Under the pieces are notes generated by a model. It did not search any database. It was not told where the DNA came from and worked only from the letters and a program-made list of their open reading frames with translations. The translations under genes and the position numbers were made by a program. A DNA stretch of 64,000 nucleotides from the NCBI GenBank assembly GCA_024305405.1, contig JAKNDB010000105.1, forward strand, positions 930,001 to 994,000, read 5' to 3'. Below, one piece after another: positions 14,094-29,100 of this stretch (within the stretch, counting starts at the first letter, position 1; every line of letters starts with the position of its first letter). The stretch comes from Dirofilaria immitis. Taxonomy: Eukaryota > Nematoda > Chromadorea > Rhabditida > Onchocercidae.

Positions 14094-14184
14094 ATGTTGT
14101 AAAGAATGATCTGTTAGTCAGAATAGAGGAAGCAATCAAAATAACAACGACAATATAGCAGTAACACTTACTAATAGTAAAAGT
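14094..14184 (+). other. Probable 5' leader or trans-splice acceptor of the RIN-like gene
   Basis: The acceptor TTTTACAG ends at 14093. The frame of the first RIN-like exon is open back only to a TGA about 70 bases before the ATG at 14185, so this may be the 5' leader after SL addition. Another reading is an earlier acceptor (GTTAGTCAG) that would extend the coding frame by about 20 residues (NNNDNIAVTLTNSKS). Confidence 0.35.
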
Positions 14185-17100
14185 ATGAGTAAGAAACGTG
14201 AAGCTTTCATCATCGATGACGAATCTATTCATTTCGTCACAAATGAGGTTACTATTTATCTAATAATCGTAGTGCTTATATATAATTTAAGCAGGTCTCG
14301 AAATTCTTGGAAATTTAATGAACCTAATAAATTTGAAAATTGAGAACGCTAGACTTGTATTTTATAAAATAGATTTCAGACTTTTGGGATCTGTTGCTCG
14401 TTTCATTTTCCATTTCTATCGTGTTTGTTGCTTATATCACGAGCAACGTGATTTCTTTTAGCTCTTCATATCTCGAATTATTTGGTGCCTGTCTGATACT
14501 TTGCGTTAGATATATTTTGATTATGACAGAGGGAAATAAATAATATGATTACGGAAGACTAAGAAACATTAATTCAAGATTTTTGCAGTTTTCGGGTCAG
14601 GCAGTTCCGACGACAGTGATGAGTAAATGTATTCCAGTAGAGTGCACAAGTAATCCAATTACCGATATACTAACTTCAACAACTATAGATGTAAGGATTA
14701 ATTCCCAGTTCACTAAATTCTCAGTATTCGGAAAAATGCGCTGGGAAAGTGCAACTGCTTTTAGAATGTGTTCAACTTCTTTTTGTTTTCTAAATAATAC
14801 TGTTTATTCTCTTTATATGAATTATCTATTAAAAATTTCAAGTTGTATACTGTTAACAATTTCATTTTAACGTTCATATCGGAGAGATGAAGATAATCTT
14901 GCCGTTTATTTCATTACTTTTTTATTTCAGCATCATAAACCATTGTCAAATTTCAAAGTAGGCATCGATCGTATGAAAAGATCTACAGCAGTACAGTGTG
15001 ACAAATGCACAAACTTGTCAAAAGATAAAAGGAAAAGCAAGTTTGTTGAAGTAAGCAAATGTTACTTGACGTGTTTAGAAATTTCAACAAAAATGAAATT
15101 TTATTTTGTACATATGTAAATAGAGTAAATAGAAGCAATAGCAAGTAGCGAAATTAGACAAACTAGTGGATAACTATTCTTTCATTTGTTAAATAGTTGA
15201 GTTCGTGCTGTTTTTCTTTTTTTTTCAGTGAAATTAAATATTGATGAAAAAATAATATACTTCTTCAAGTTCAAATATAATTCAATACATATACAGTCAT
15301 CAGACCGTGAAGAGAACAATCAAAATTGTTCAAAAAGTGAAAGCGAAAAAGAGATCACGCTGTTGGAGAGAATTATTCGCACACATCCAATTTGGTATTT
15401 GCAACACATTGGGCGTTCCGCTGCTATTCATTTGCTTCTCCCGATGAAAGGAGGGGTAGTTAAAATTCCTAATCATTTTTTAAATTCAGACAGCAGAATT
15501 ATTTTTATAAATAGATCATATAGTGTATTCTGACAGTTCGATCGGGATTTTAAAATGCCCAGTTTCTTAATTGCTTTCATCATATCTACGAACTTTATTT
15601 GGCGTACAAATTTTAAGATTAATTTGAAAATTTCACACTACCACTGATCATAATTATTATCTTATAATTGCAAAATTTAAGTAGATTTACTCCTATGAGC
15701 ATTTTTAGGCCTTTATCGTGAGGTCATCATCAAAACCTAATGCAATGGCATTAAGTATTCGTTCACCTCCTGGCTTAACATCCGATATCGATCATTACCT
15801 CATTGAGTCAGCTGGTCCAGACAGAAATGTACGTGTAGAATCGTCGCCTTACTACTTTAAATCTCTTCCCTTATTAATTGAACACTACTGTCTGAATGGG
15901 TAAGATTAAACTTTTAATTGTTACGATTCAAGTGTTTCTGACAAAATTAGGAATTTTTTTCAAAAGCTTTATAGTTCAAATTACATTTTTGAAGTGTATT
16001 CTTGTATATTTATGTAAATCTATTCCTTTAAAAAGAGGCATTCTTAAAATTATTGATAATAGGAGCAATAAGTTCACTCTCAATCGTTGATGTACAGGAG
16101 AGTATCTAAATTTTTTTGCCGCTTTGAAGGTGCAATGTATTGGTTAGATAGATGCACGGCTAGACTCACAATCCTAGGTCTTCGTAATTTTGTGTGGTTT
16201 AATGTCTTGAGTAATGTAAGGGTTAAAAGTAGTTATAATAGAATTAATGTCAATTATTTGATAGATCAGAAATGAAATTTAGATAAAATATTCATTTTAT
16301 AATTATAAATATTACACAAGATTGTGTTTAAAAAGATATGTTTAAAAAGATTGCAGAAGTTATCACTAAAAAACAGTCTGTGCTAACATTTGATTGCGGT
16401 TTCTTATAAATTTTCTGCAGATTTACTCGAGGACCTATCTCTTGTTTGTTTTAAAGAGAGGAATAAAATCGGGAAGTATAAAAAAATTTTAATGCATGAC
16501 GAAATATAATGAAGAAATGTGATTTAATTTACAGCGAAGAACTTCAGACGAATCTCGTTTTACCAGTTGCAATTACACGCTGTTGTACGAGCATGCAGTT
16601 ACAGAGTCTGGCACTCATGGGTCAAGGTTAGTGAAGTACTTTACATTCTTTCGTTCTCTGCGTTTTATGCTTTTGTCCTCGAATGTCCTTTATTTCCAGT
16701 AATTGTTCGCATGACACATTCTCATATTTTTAGTGATTAATCAGTTTATCTTACAACCATTCTTTCTTTGAAGCACTGAAAGATTCGAACTCTACTTCCG
16801 AAGTTTAAATGAAATCTAAAAAAATTTTTCGCCGCAGAATTAATTTCTTTTTCTGGCTTGCTTATATTAAAATACTCTTTTCGTCTTCCGACATCCATTT
16901 TCTGCGTGATTGTCATCGTTCTTGCTTTTTGACAATTTGTGTCGGGTTACTTAGCACCCTAATAAAATAAAGCAATATTGCATTAAACAAGCGCATTGAA
17001 GTTGTGAGTTCACTTTTAATTTGAAGCCCCACGATGTTTCAAACAGAATTGTTAAAACAGAAATTAACTGTACCTGCTAATTTGACATCGATTAGACGTA

Positions 17101-20100
17101 TATCGGAAGTATATTGTGATAGATCTTAAGAAACCTGTTTTAGATCCTATTCTTGGATATATCGATTGGTGCATTTTCTCAACGTTAAAAATCAGAGATT
17201 CTCCTCTTTGAAATTTTCAAATTTGAATCTGGCAATATGCTTAACATAGAGAGATGTATTTTAGGCATTCGAAAACTAATACATTGGTGAGTAGTAGAAT
17301 TGTTATTTGAAGATAATACTGTGTGTAAAAATATATCCATCATTTATGAAGAATTTATTTATAATATCAACAAAGTATCGGCCATAAATCCTTTTTTATA
17401 AAATAAGTTTTCTGTTCTAATCGCTATTATCTAAAGTGATAATTCTTCATGGATTAAAATAAATGAGTTTATCTTGCATTTATTGATTTTCATTTATCGT
17501 TACTTTTTTGAGGGTTGACATTTGTTTGAATTACGAGTTATTTGAATGTAATCTGACTCTCCTTTATATCAAGTAGGCATGGTGCATAATACATAATTGA
17601 ATAATAACAAGTTGCTTATATTATTTTTTATTTCCAATAAATGTACCGCTCTGTATATTTCAGCATAGAGAGTGATGCAGTTAGTTTATGTTACTATTGA
17701 CTTATAACGCTGATTTATTTTTAATGCCCTATAATTTGTTTTTTGAAGTTCCTCGTCCAAAAGTTCTTTTTTGCTGTCCTAATTCAAAGTTTACTGTCTA
17801 TTTCAATTCAGAATTTTCTAAATCGATCAGGGGAAAATATTTCAAACGCTCGAGGTATGCGTTTTTACTAGTTGTAGTAAAATGTAGAAATATAATTCGA
17901 ATTTTTCGAAATATTTTTCTTTGTGTTGTTTAATTTAATTATGTGAAGATTTCCAAGTAAAAATTTTTTCCTAATATTTCGTATGCAAAATTGAATAGTT
18001 GCAGACTTAATGAAATAAAACAAAGTAATAATTATAAATATGTCGGTAACAAGCAAACAAATCGAATTTCGTCAAATAAAATTTGTCTTCGAATGGTCAA
18101 AAGAAGGCTTATCAAGAAGATAAATTTTTTACACTATTAATAAGATTATCGAAAAAGTTTGCAAACGAATTCTAAATTCAAATTAAGGTATGTAAAAATT
18201 TTGAACATAATTTTTATTCCCACAAGTATTTCATAAATACTTTGTCACTATTTTTTCTAAGAGTTTATATTTTTTGAATTTTACGTTATAGATTTGTTGG
18301 TTTCTTACTGGGAGAAATATAGGTGACATCGTTAGAAAAATCGAATTTCTCTTCAATTTTGAAAAATTTTTTTGGTGAAATTCCTGGTGCGAATATCGGA
18401 ATGGAAACAGATAAATTATAATTTATCAAACATATTGGTTGTTAATTTTTCTAGCGGGATTCTTGAGATTTCAAATTAAGATAATTACAACGAATTTTGT
18501 CCTTAATTGTTGCATAGCTACAGTTTCATAATATTCAGTTCAGAAACTGATGTAATTGTGCCTGATTCTTCCATAGAAATTAGAAAACATCAAACTATAT
18601 CCGTATTCGAATATTTTTTAACAAACTGATCATTTTAATGCAGTATTTGGATTGATTGCATTATTCGTCATCTGACATTCATTGTTGTTTCGATCTGAAA
18701 TCCTTTACTGATTTTGGTTGAAAATGTAGAATTAAGCATTCTTGAAAATTGTTTGTTTTAGATTCCAACCCATTACGAATATAGAAGTAGTTCTTGCTAG
18801 AAGACGATTTGAGTAGAGAATTACTTAGTAGTCATTAATCACTTTCTGTTTTACCGCAACATCTGAAGCTTCTAAATGTGTCACTGCGGGATTCAAAATT
18901 CTTAAGCAATGAAAAAAGGCAAATTTTGGAACAAAGAAATCGTTTGAATACTTATCTGAAATAATATTTATACATATCTTAGAACCTTACCTTGTCGGTA
19001 AATAAATAATAAGCAAATCACAAAAATTTTAACATCATTATAGCGTAGCAATACAAGCTTATATATGAATTATGAAGTATGTCCTGTATGATCTAGACTT
19101 GCATCATGTCTGAGTTATCTTTTATCGATGCTCTGTCCAGAATAAATTTTTTTTTATATTATGTCATTTTTATAGTTTTTTGAAGTTTCCACTTAGTATA
19201 CTTCATTGTTCAATATTCCTTAATAAATGTTGTCATAAAGCACTCAAATTTAGAGAATTAAGTAGATAAATAGAGATATAATCATCGCAAAAACAGAAGC
19301 TCTAAAATTGCTATTAATCGCAGATCCAATAACTTCTTTTGGTTTTCTGATAGAAATCAGTTTGGTCCGGTAACTTTTTGCTTTGCAAAGATAGATTATT
19401 ATTCCTTAATCGATATCAAAATTCTAACAATAAGTTGCTTGGAATTATTATTATTGTTGGAAAATAGAAAATCAATTTGGTTCTTCTCTATGGATAGAAA
19501 TCGGTTTTCTACTTAATATAAATGGACAAAAGTGAACAATGAAAGTAAGTGGTATTACGAGGAAAATGTTTAAAAACTTGATCACTGGAGTTATTATGGA
19601 ACTAATGTTTAGGCTTCATATCTTATTTGCAATCCAAAATATGTTTAAGAAATTATTTAATTATTAAAAATCAACTAGAGTTATAGAGATTCTCTTTTTC
19701 AAGATCGTTTATTCTGAGATTAAATAGACTTAAGCCAAAGATTAATTCTTTTGTTCTCAAGCAAAATATTTTCCCGAAGTTATCTTTGTGTATAAGTTAT
19801 CGTGTATCAACTCGTCTGTATCAAAAATCGAATACATTTAGCTACCCACTAATTAATTTTTGTTGTCTCTTATGCAGATTTATTATCCAGTAGGTAATGT
19901 TTTCCATGTACCCTTCTAAACTTTATCTATGTCTTTAGCAAAAACCATTTTATTTTCTCTGCCTCAAGATTTACAGAATTTTTCTTCATTTTTTTGATGT
20001 CATCATATCAAGGTTTCTGTTATCATTTGATGTCACTTTTGTGTTTTTTTCTTTCTCACTATACCCATCATACGTGTTGTGTAAATGTGGTATTGATAAA

Positions 20101-23100
20101 ATAAGTGCTGCTGTAGTTTCTATTCACTTGTAAATGTTTTAGTCATTCCATTAGCTATCGGTTCTGATTTGTTTTTAATCCGCAAATTAAAATTATTCTC
20201 TGAATTAACATTCTGCGTTTCACTATATACTTGAAGACGTTTTTATGCAAGTATGTATAAGAAGTTATTAAATTATATATGGCGATCTCGAAGTTTATAT
20301 CATCGTTTTATGCTTTATAACATACATCATTTCACTATTGTGCATCTTTGTGCTGAGACATGAAATCATTACTAAATTGTTGGCAAGGTTTTTGCGGAAT
20401 TCTTTATATATATAGTAATAAAAAATATATATCATTAATTTTGAAACTGTATGGAATGAGAAATTCAAAGTTGGATTTCTTTTCAGGCATTAGCATTTGC
20501 CACACTTGATTTCTAGACCTTGATTTTTTGAAAGTCTTAGTATGATATTAATTAATTTTACTGTTTCCAAGTATTTTGAAAATTTGAAAAAGCAAAACTA
20601 ATTAAGGGAAGAATTTTTTTGATTTATTTACTGATGCGATGTTATAAATTTATGTTTTTGCTTGTATATATGCATATTGTATACGTATTGTTGATAATCG
20701 TTTTAAAAAAGCGCTTTGAATTTGAATACAATTTATCATTCTATAAAATCAGTTAGCAGAAAAAGAATGAGTTCTAAGAATTTAAGGAATTTAAGGGTCA
20801 TTTTATTTTGAGACAATTTGTGGAAATTTAAATTTAATTTATTGTTGATTCCTCATGGCATTTTTTCGTCAGTTAGTTTTTCTGGTTTGTTGACAAATAT
20901 TTTACTTTTTTTTCAGACAAATGAAGAAGAATTATATTACTGTTATAGCTTTTAGATTGCAGCAGCAATTCCTCGGCATTGATAGCATGTTAAAACTTTA
21001 GTAATTCCTTATTATCGGTTCGATAGATAAATTTAGTATGCCTATTTTGATTTCTTTCACACTATTTTCCCTGTTCATCAGATTTGTTATTGTTTCTTAA
21101 TTAGAAAGTATGATTCTCTCTTTGTGGAGTTGAGAGATCAGGTACTAATTTTTAGTGAAATTCATTGGAATAATATCTAAAAGATTTTTTCTTAAAATTT
21201 TCACATTTCGCTGTCATTTAATATCGCCCTGTCAGTTATATAGTTTAATAACATTATGATTATCTTATTGACATCTTTTTACTTTTTCGATGCAGACGAT
21301 GTTTTACTGACAATCAAAATCGAACTGTTTTCCAGTTTGACCTTGTCATAATTGATTACACTGGCAGTTTTCCGATCATGCCTTTGCCTTTTATCATTTT
21401 TAGTGTATGTTTGTCATCACTAATGCAATAGCATGTAGTTTGCTAAGCAATAAAAAAACCTTACATTTGACATAATAAATTAAATTCACAATGCTGATGT
21501 AATTACTCATCATTTCGATTTTATGTCCTTTTTTATTATTTGAATTAGTTTAAATTTCGTTGCCTTAGGAACACTTTTAATGAAATATTGAATTTGTACA
21601 GATTTCTGGACGAGTAATATAGCACAAGAAGGTAACAATTCGCATTCATCGCAAAAGTATTCCAATTTGGAATCGTCGAATTATTCCTCAAAGAGGCGTT
21701 CAAGTTTCACAAAACATTATGTATCAACTGCAGCGAATGATAATTCTGTTTCTAAGCGGGTCACCGAAAAGCGTATTAGTGCTTTAACAAGTGCTTTTAT
21801 GGATAAAGGTAAAGAATTACTCTAGGATTTTCATTAAATTAACAGAAATAATTGGAAAAGAATTACGTAATTGATGTTTTTAAGAATTTATATTTTGTTT
21901 CTTTATCAAGCAGATCATTTCAACACAACATATATTATAGTTCTATGAAGACGTTCCATTCTGGTGCCATATTTTTCCACTGATTTATAATTTTAATCTG
22001 GAAGATGGAAGTTTATATAAGATGAAGTTTTGGATTCTAATTTTTTTAGAGTTGAATTATTTCCAGGTTTAACAGCTGCGAAAACATGTAGTTCAAATAT
22101 GACATCACCCCAGAGTAGCTCAGAAGTTGATAATGATTTATCAGCACACACCATTTCTGGACGGCGGTCATTACTAAGGCATATATTTCGCTCAGAAAGT
22201 TCATCAAATGCATTAAGCGGTTATGATGTTAGTGAAAACAATAGCAAAAGAAATGCTAAAACAAAACCTGAAATGGTAAACCTGGCACAGTGCCATACTT
22301 TCACTCCTTTGGAAGAACGGAGAATTACCTCGTTAGTCATTTATTCTTCACAAAGTTTTGATAATATCAAGCGATTGATTTCGGAAAAGTCATTATTTTT
22401 GATTTATATTTTTATTTTTGACTGTTTTCTAGCTATTAATTAGAGTTTAATGAAACAAATTTCTGCCACTCTACAGAAATCTTCACCTCATACTCTTTCA
22501 GAAGTCAATCAGCTTTTGTACTCTCTTCAACCTCATCGCTGTCAACACAACATGATGCGGATTCGTTACAGTCATACAGCATCGAACGATCTGCTGATTG
22601 CCCATTTCTGAAACGGAATTTATTTACTAGACCGCTTCATCAGCATGCAATTCCCTCCCTTCATACTTTCAAACCAGGTCATTCTGCCAAAGATATTGTT
22701 TCTCAAGAAGAGATGCAGAACTTAAGTAACTCGAATTTGCATTTTACTGGTATTATTTTTCCCGTTACCGAAGCCTTTCTGATTGTAATTTTTTTAAACA
22801 TTGATTTTCATTTTCTGAAAATCAATATTTTTAAATATTAGATCTTAGGAATACTTTAATGTACTACAGGTCAGCTTTTAGGTCTATTTACTTTCAATGA
22901 GAAAACGTAGTGCTTTAATATCAGTACCTTAATAAGATAAAGTATAATATATTGTCTGTATGTTTTTCCATTTCTAATATCTAATTTGCAAAAGATATTA
23001 TTTCCATGTAGTTAACCAATATCGAAAACAGATTACTGGTCATTGTTAATTAGGAACCCAGACAAAGTAATATAGATTAGATAGGTTTTCCTATCAGTTT

Positions 23101-26100
23101 GTTTAAACATTTTTATGTTTTTCATTCTGATCTCAAATTTTAAATTTTCAGTAAATCCGAAGCCAACTGTAAAACCAAAACCATTAACGCTAAGACATGA
23201 ACGAAACGATTTAACGAATGGATATCTGCCACGTTTCACTGCTGACTGCACAGAGCATAACGCTAGTGCTGATAGTAATGTTAGTCTTCGATGTGCTTTG
23301 ATGCCACCATCAACATGCCTTGATGAAAATATCTTGCGGCAATGTTTGGAAGAATTAAAAAGAAAAAGGTACTCATTCCATTTATTGCCTTTCTGTATTA
23401 CTTATCTTTCACCTTTCATTTTTTTCTTTTTAGTTTTTCATTTTAAAGTGCATCTGCGATTATTGGTTAGTGGTTTTTCAGAACCTATAGGAAATATTCG
23501 TAGAAGTTACTTAAACGGAAAATTCTCTCAGTTGATATTTTTAATTTTTAGTTTAATATTGCATGAAATAGTAATGCAAGTTCTATTAAAAGTTCAATCA
23601 TATTTTTGTTCTGAATTTGTTTTTTTTTTGATAAATTGATTTGAGTTGCAAATTGAGGGACTTTCATTTTAACATTTCGATCCATTAGTTAGTTTTCAGT
23701 CCGTCTTATGAATATTTTTATGTGATTGCTTTTACACCCAAAAGCTGTGAAAGACTTTTCATATTGAAACCCATTTTGGTTTTGATAACACTTCAGCATT
23801 AGTTAGTAAAGAAGGCTCTCATTACTTGAAATTTATAACAGTCCTGCTCTGTTAAATCAAAACAAGAGAAGAAAATTCTTATTTATTCGCTATTGTTTTT
23901 TCTTTAATATTTAAATTCGAATTTTTTGTTAATCCAGGTGAAACATGGAATTTTTATAAAAAATGAGAAATATTTTGAAGTAAGGAATAAAATATGCATT
24001 TCAACACTAAATTCATGCTTATTTTATATTTTAGCCTATCTGATAAAAGATTATTTCAGTGGTATGCCGTTAAATTGCTTTGACTATTAGAAACAAAAAG
24101 CAGATATTTTTTCAGAACATATAAAATTTGAAAGTTTCATAAAACAAAAAAGCTATGTAGCAACGAAATTTTATAATCAATTTTATATCCATTGATGCAG
24201 TTCTTTTTCTCACTTCGCTAAGAGATCAAATCGCTTTGCAGATAAGTATTTTAAAGTAATTGAATGATTTTCAAAAGAAGCTAAGTATTTTATCGAATAT
24301 TTTTGCTCATCTTTGCATTCTCATAAAAATGCAAAATTGTGATGGATTTTGTTTATAGAGAAGAAGCAATAGCTGCAGTTTCTGAAGCGAATTCTAGATC
24401 TCATCAACAACAACAGCACTCCCGGCGACATTGCCACAAAGAAATAAGTGACATTAATTTCCGCAATGTTAACATCGTTTTAAGGTATGCTAGATAATTA
24501 TATTTCATTTGGTATATCTCAACAATATATGAATGCTCTTCTACTGTTTTCTATACTTTTCAATATTCTGTTGATGAATGCTGCGCTTCAGAAAAAAAAA
24601 GTAGACTGATCAAAGATTCTCAGTTCTCATTTTCTCAGAAAATTCTATTTCTTAAATTTCGAAATTTGAAAAATATGAAATGTATGAATTAAGAAACTTA
24701 TTCTTGATAACAGGACACGTTCCAGTGAAAATTTTCGGACTGACCAACGTCGCTTGTCAGTTCCTGATTTGGCAGATATGACGCATGATAACTCATTAGT
24801 TAATGGTTTTACTGGAGTTGCAGCCACGGTTAAGGCATTAACTTCGAAACTTGGTCGAAATCCAAGAACTGGAGAATTACAGGTAACGATTAATTTAATT
24901 TAAAATCCTTTTCAGATTTTTGCTGTTGACATTTTGGCTGCTGTTAAGTATACTTTATCTTATCCCTATGAAGTCAGATATTAGTATGATATGGATGAGC
25001 TTTTTACACTCTTAATTTATAAGGATTATAACTTTAGTTTGCTTAATCAATTATAAATACTGAATTCGAATGGATACTATTTCTTGCATTTGATAATAAT
25101 TTCACTTGTATTCGCTAGCTGTGAACCTGAATATTTAGATTTGCTGCATACTAACAGATCATTATATCCCATTTCAGACAATAAATGAAGGACTAGTTAC
25201 ACCAGTTGTGTGACGGAAGCAGTACATCAAAGATATACCTACAAATAATATAACAAATAATTGGTGTGTTGGGAGTTTGCTCCAAAATCATCACTGAATC
25301 ATGAGAAATTGGAAAAGCAATCTGAGCAGGAGCATCTGAAGCATGATAATCATGATAGTGCAGAACACATCTTCACCAGAAAGTTAGTCATCAGTTTATG
25401 CTTTTTCTTAGAAATCTTTTTTAAACGATAGTTGTACGTTTTCATTAAAAATTTCTATTTTGAAAGTATGATTAGTAACTTAATATTAATTATATTTTGC
25501 ATTACTTTTAAATTCCTCCAATATTGCAGTAAGTTTAAATTATTATGACTGGCTTTGTTACTTGTGACATTGATCTGAAAATTCGGTTTTTTTTTTTTTT
25601 TTTTTATTTTTTAATCACTCCTTTTTCTTCCTTGTTCAAAGAACTAAACTGCAGGAAGGGTTTATTCTTTGAATATTTCATTTAACCAGATTTGGAAATA
25701 ATTAGCTTCATCATGAACGTATGAAAGATAGGAGAGAGAAAAAGCATAATATGTAACTATCATGCTGTTAGCCATATTGATGATCCATTATCCTTTTCGT
25801 TCCATATGCATCAGTCCCCATATTGCCTCTTGCAATTTTCTCATCCATAACTGTAGATTGTTATTGACACTCATTTAACCATAATTGTTGGGTGTTGCTT
25901 TTCTTGGCAGACGAGGTATACTTTGCTTTAATAGAATTATAATGTCCAAATTATTACTATTGGTGTTATTGTTGCCTTGGCCACGAAAATGATGTAGAGA
26001 TAGAGATACGTATTTCGTATATGTATCGCCCATTCAGTATTGCAGAAATGTGCAGGCGACATCTCTGAAACTTGAATGGCATTAAGCGTTCGTACTGGAA

Positions 26101-29100
26101 TCGAACTGTTTGTATGCATATTTCTGCAATCATTTTAGATTTTTCAAACTGGCACAATTTCAAGAACTTCATTCGTATTGCTTGTCCCATTTCTCAGATT
26201 TAGTATTTTCCTTCGCCTTGCTAAAAAAATATCTTTATTTCTTATCTTTATTTTCTTCGTATATTTCTCATGTGTGATGATCTCATCTTCTAGTGATGTC
26301 AAATTTATCGATACTTTCGTTTGCTTTAATTGCAGAAAATTTTAATTTCATAGTAATTGTGTGACGGTTATTGAATGGGTCGAGGAGGAGTGTTATTATA
26401 TGTGCTGTCAAAGAAACTAAAAGCTTTGCAATTACAAATTCAAGAGATTCACCTCTATAATGAAAAACGTTTAATTCACTGTTCTTGAATTATAGATTAG
26501 CCAGGAAAGAGTGATATTATATTATCATTATAAGAATTAAAAGCAGTTCTGTTATATTTACATATTTTACATTCACATTTGTAGAATTTATTATTTCTAG
26601 TAATGGTATTTTGTTGAATAATCAGTTTTTTGTTAAATAATTATTCTTACAGTTAATTTTTCAAATCTTCTATTCTTATTTTTAAAGATTCACATATTTT
26701 ATGCAAATTATTCATTTTAGTTTATCTGCTTAGCTGCTTGCTTTTTAGAATTTCAGTTTTCAGGATAGTGTTTATTACTTTATATTATTAATTTTTTTGA
26801 GAAAATGAATTTTACTCATAATCTCTTAATTTTATTCACGTAGATATAGGAAATGATTGTTGTTAAAGCATAATAATTACCACTGACTGAAAATACTGAA
26901 GATGCGATTCTGAATTTCGATGCTTGAAATGTGTTTTTAGTTTTTAGTGCAATTTTTGTATTAATAAGTTTTATTTTATTCTAAAAAGAATGAGTAGGTA
27001 CTGTTACAAAAAAAAATTTATTGTATTTCCATTAATTTATTTATATAATAATATATTCCTTTTGTGGTCATTTTCCATAATTACAGAAAAATGAATAAGG
27101 GGTAAAACTGCATAACGTACAGTTTTCCTATCCGTTCCCTTGAGCGAAATGATAGTAGAGTTCAGGCTAGAAATAATAAAGTTGGTAAGTCATTCAAAAT
27201 TTGCGTTTCTGTTAAATTATTTTACATTTTCCTCTAAACCGAAAGATTGATTTTATTTATTAACTCAGTAAGTAAGAAAAATCATAGGTGGAGAGAGCAG
27301 GTTACTAATAAATTCTCTGATCATTCAATATATTAGCCTTTATTAAAAATTCTTTTTCTTATCTAACGTAGCCGTGTATCCTGAGTATAGAATTTATTAT
27401 TGAACTACTTATTTAATTCAAAAACATTCATTGCTTACTATCAAAATCTATAACAATTTGAAAAAGCGAAAACTCAATAACCATTTTTGTTAATTGAAGA
27501 TTAATACGAGAATAAACAAAAGAAATCAATTAGATTAATTATATATTCTGTCAGGATAGTAAAAAGTAGCTGCCTTGTTGTTGCTAACAATATTGTTATT
27601 AGTTAGTCGCAGTATTAATGGAGTCAGTAAGAAAGTAGTTATTTGTAACAATTTGACAGCAATATGTTAAAGAATAAAATTTTAATAACATGAGACTAAA
27701 ATTCAAAATGTCTCAAGCTTCTTTTTATGTGGTATACGTTATCATGAAAGGTAATTCATTATTGTGATCATCGTAATAGTTGTATACTATTTTATTATTA
27801 TCAGCAGTCGTCAACCATAATAACCAATTATTATCATATACATTATCATTATTTTTATTGTCACTATATCATGGTTTTTTATTTTTCTTAATATACATAA
27901 TTATTTCAAATACGCCAATCATTTTCCACTACTTTTTCAATACTTCTTTAATAGTTTACATCTCTTTAGAAAGAAATCGTTCCTGTCATCAGTTGATATG
28001 TGATGAAATTTAATTAGTTTCCTTTGTTTGGTTTTCTTCAGAATTGGCTTCTTTTTAAAATGCTTATTTGAATAATTTTATTTTAAGTAGTAGTTATCAT
28101 TCGTAATTATTTCCTCTAGCAGCCGACTGGCATGTAGCTAAGTGCTAATTGTCTTGTAATTTCAGATTTGGATAAAAGTAAGGAAAACAATATGCATTTT
28201 TTTCTTCATTCAGGATCGCGAATTTTTATAATAGATGCTATTTTAAATATGCAAGTCAAATAAGTAGATTGACTAGCGAAATATAATTAACCAAATTGTT
28301 TCGGTTTCTTTGAAATAATAGTAATTAATTTTGTTGACTTTGAGTAGTTTTTTCTTTTTCAAACTCTCGGCATATACCATTTGCTTGTATTATCAATAAG
28401 TAGCTTTATTTTTATTTTTTTTGTTATCAAGTCACACACGAAAGAAAAATATTACTGTTGTTTTTATTCAAATTTAATCCAGTTTAGATGATTTAATCCA
28501 GTTTCGTTTTCTTTAGAAGAATAATAAATAAAGTCTATTGAAATAAATTCAAAACTGCAGTCTCTTTGTTACGCATATTATCGCATTTAAAATAGAGATA
28601 CGTCTTATCTCTTCGGTACCAAGCTTGCTGCGTCGATTGAAAAATCAAAATTACTGACATAATATTGCTATGTTCAGTAATTGGTAGTTGATTTTTTTAA
28701 CCAGCAGTTTCTAAGAAGAATTGCATACTTTTTGTTGACAAAAATGGTGCCCAGACATAATTGCATGCAATAATAACATATAGACCTGTTTAATTTCACT
28801 CCTGCATTATGGCTTAAATTTGATAAGTTAGCATGCGATTTAACGAAAAGAACATTTACTGTAGTAAGCTTCAGTGCTAAATCTATGACAGAAGAATAAA
28901 TTTACATTACGTTTCGTCAAAACGAATAAGTCAAATCCTATTTGTACTTCATACTGATATCAAATTATTCATTTATTGTATTTTCAAGACTGATTTATCT
29001 TAGATTACAAAATAAAGTGTTATGTGCCACTATAGTACTGGAAACTTTCCACAGTAATTAAAATTTGTTTTTTATTTCTTTTTCTTTTTCGTCTTTCAAT

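Noticed and set aside
14500..14900. 95-codon frame reading past the donor at 14690
   Set aside because: Only the part up to 14690 is exon; the rest is intron read-through.
16087..16275. Open frame RVSKFFCRFEGAMYWL after the SH2 exon, first considered as the next RIN exon
   Set aside because: The exon at 16535 joins in phase and gives the RIN-typical NLVLPVAITRCC; the 16087 frame lies in the intron and has no family match.
22334..22443. Continuation of the 137-codon frame beyond 22331
   Set aside because: Hydrophobic tail after a good donor (GTTAGT); intron read-through.
25937..26190. Two minus-strand frames of 60 and 74 codons in the large RIN intron
   Set aside because: Mutually overlapping, no splice or poly(A) signals, no domain resemblance.
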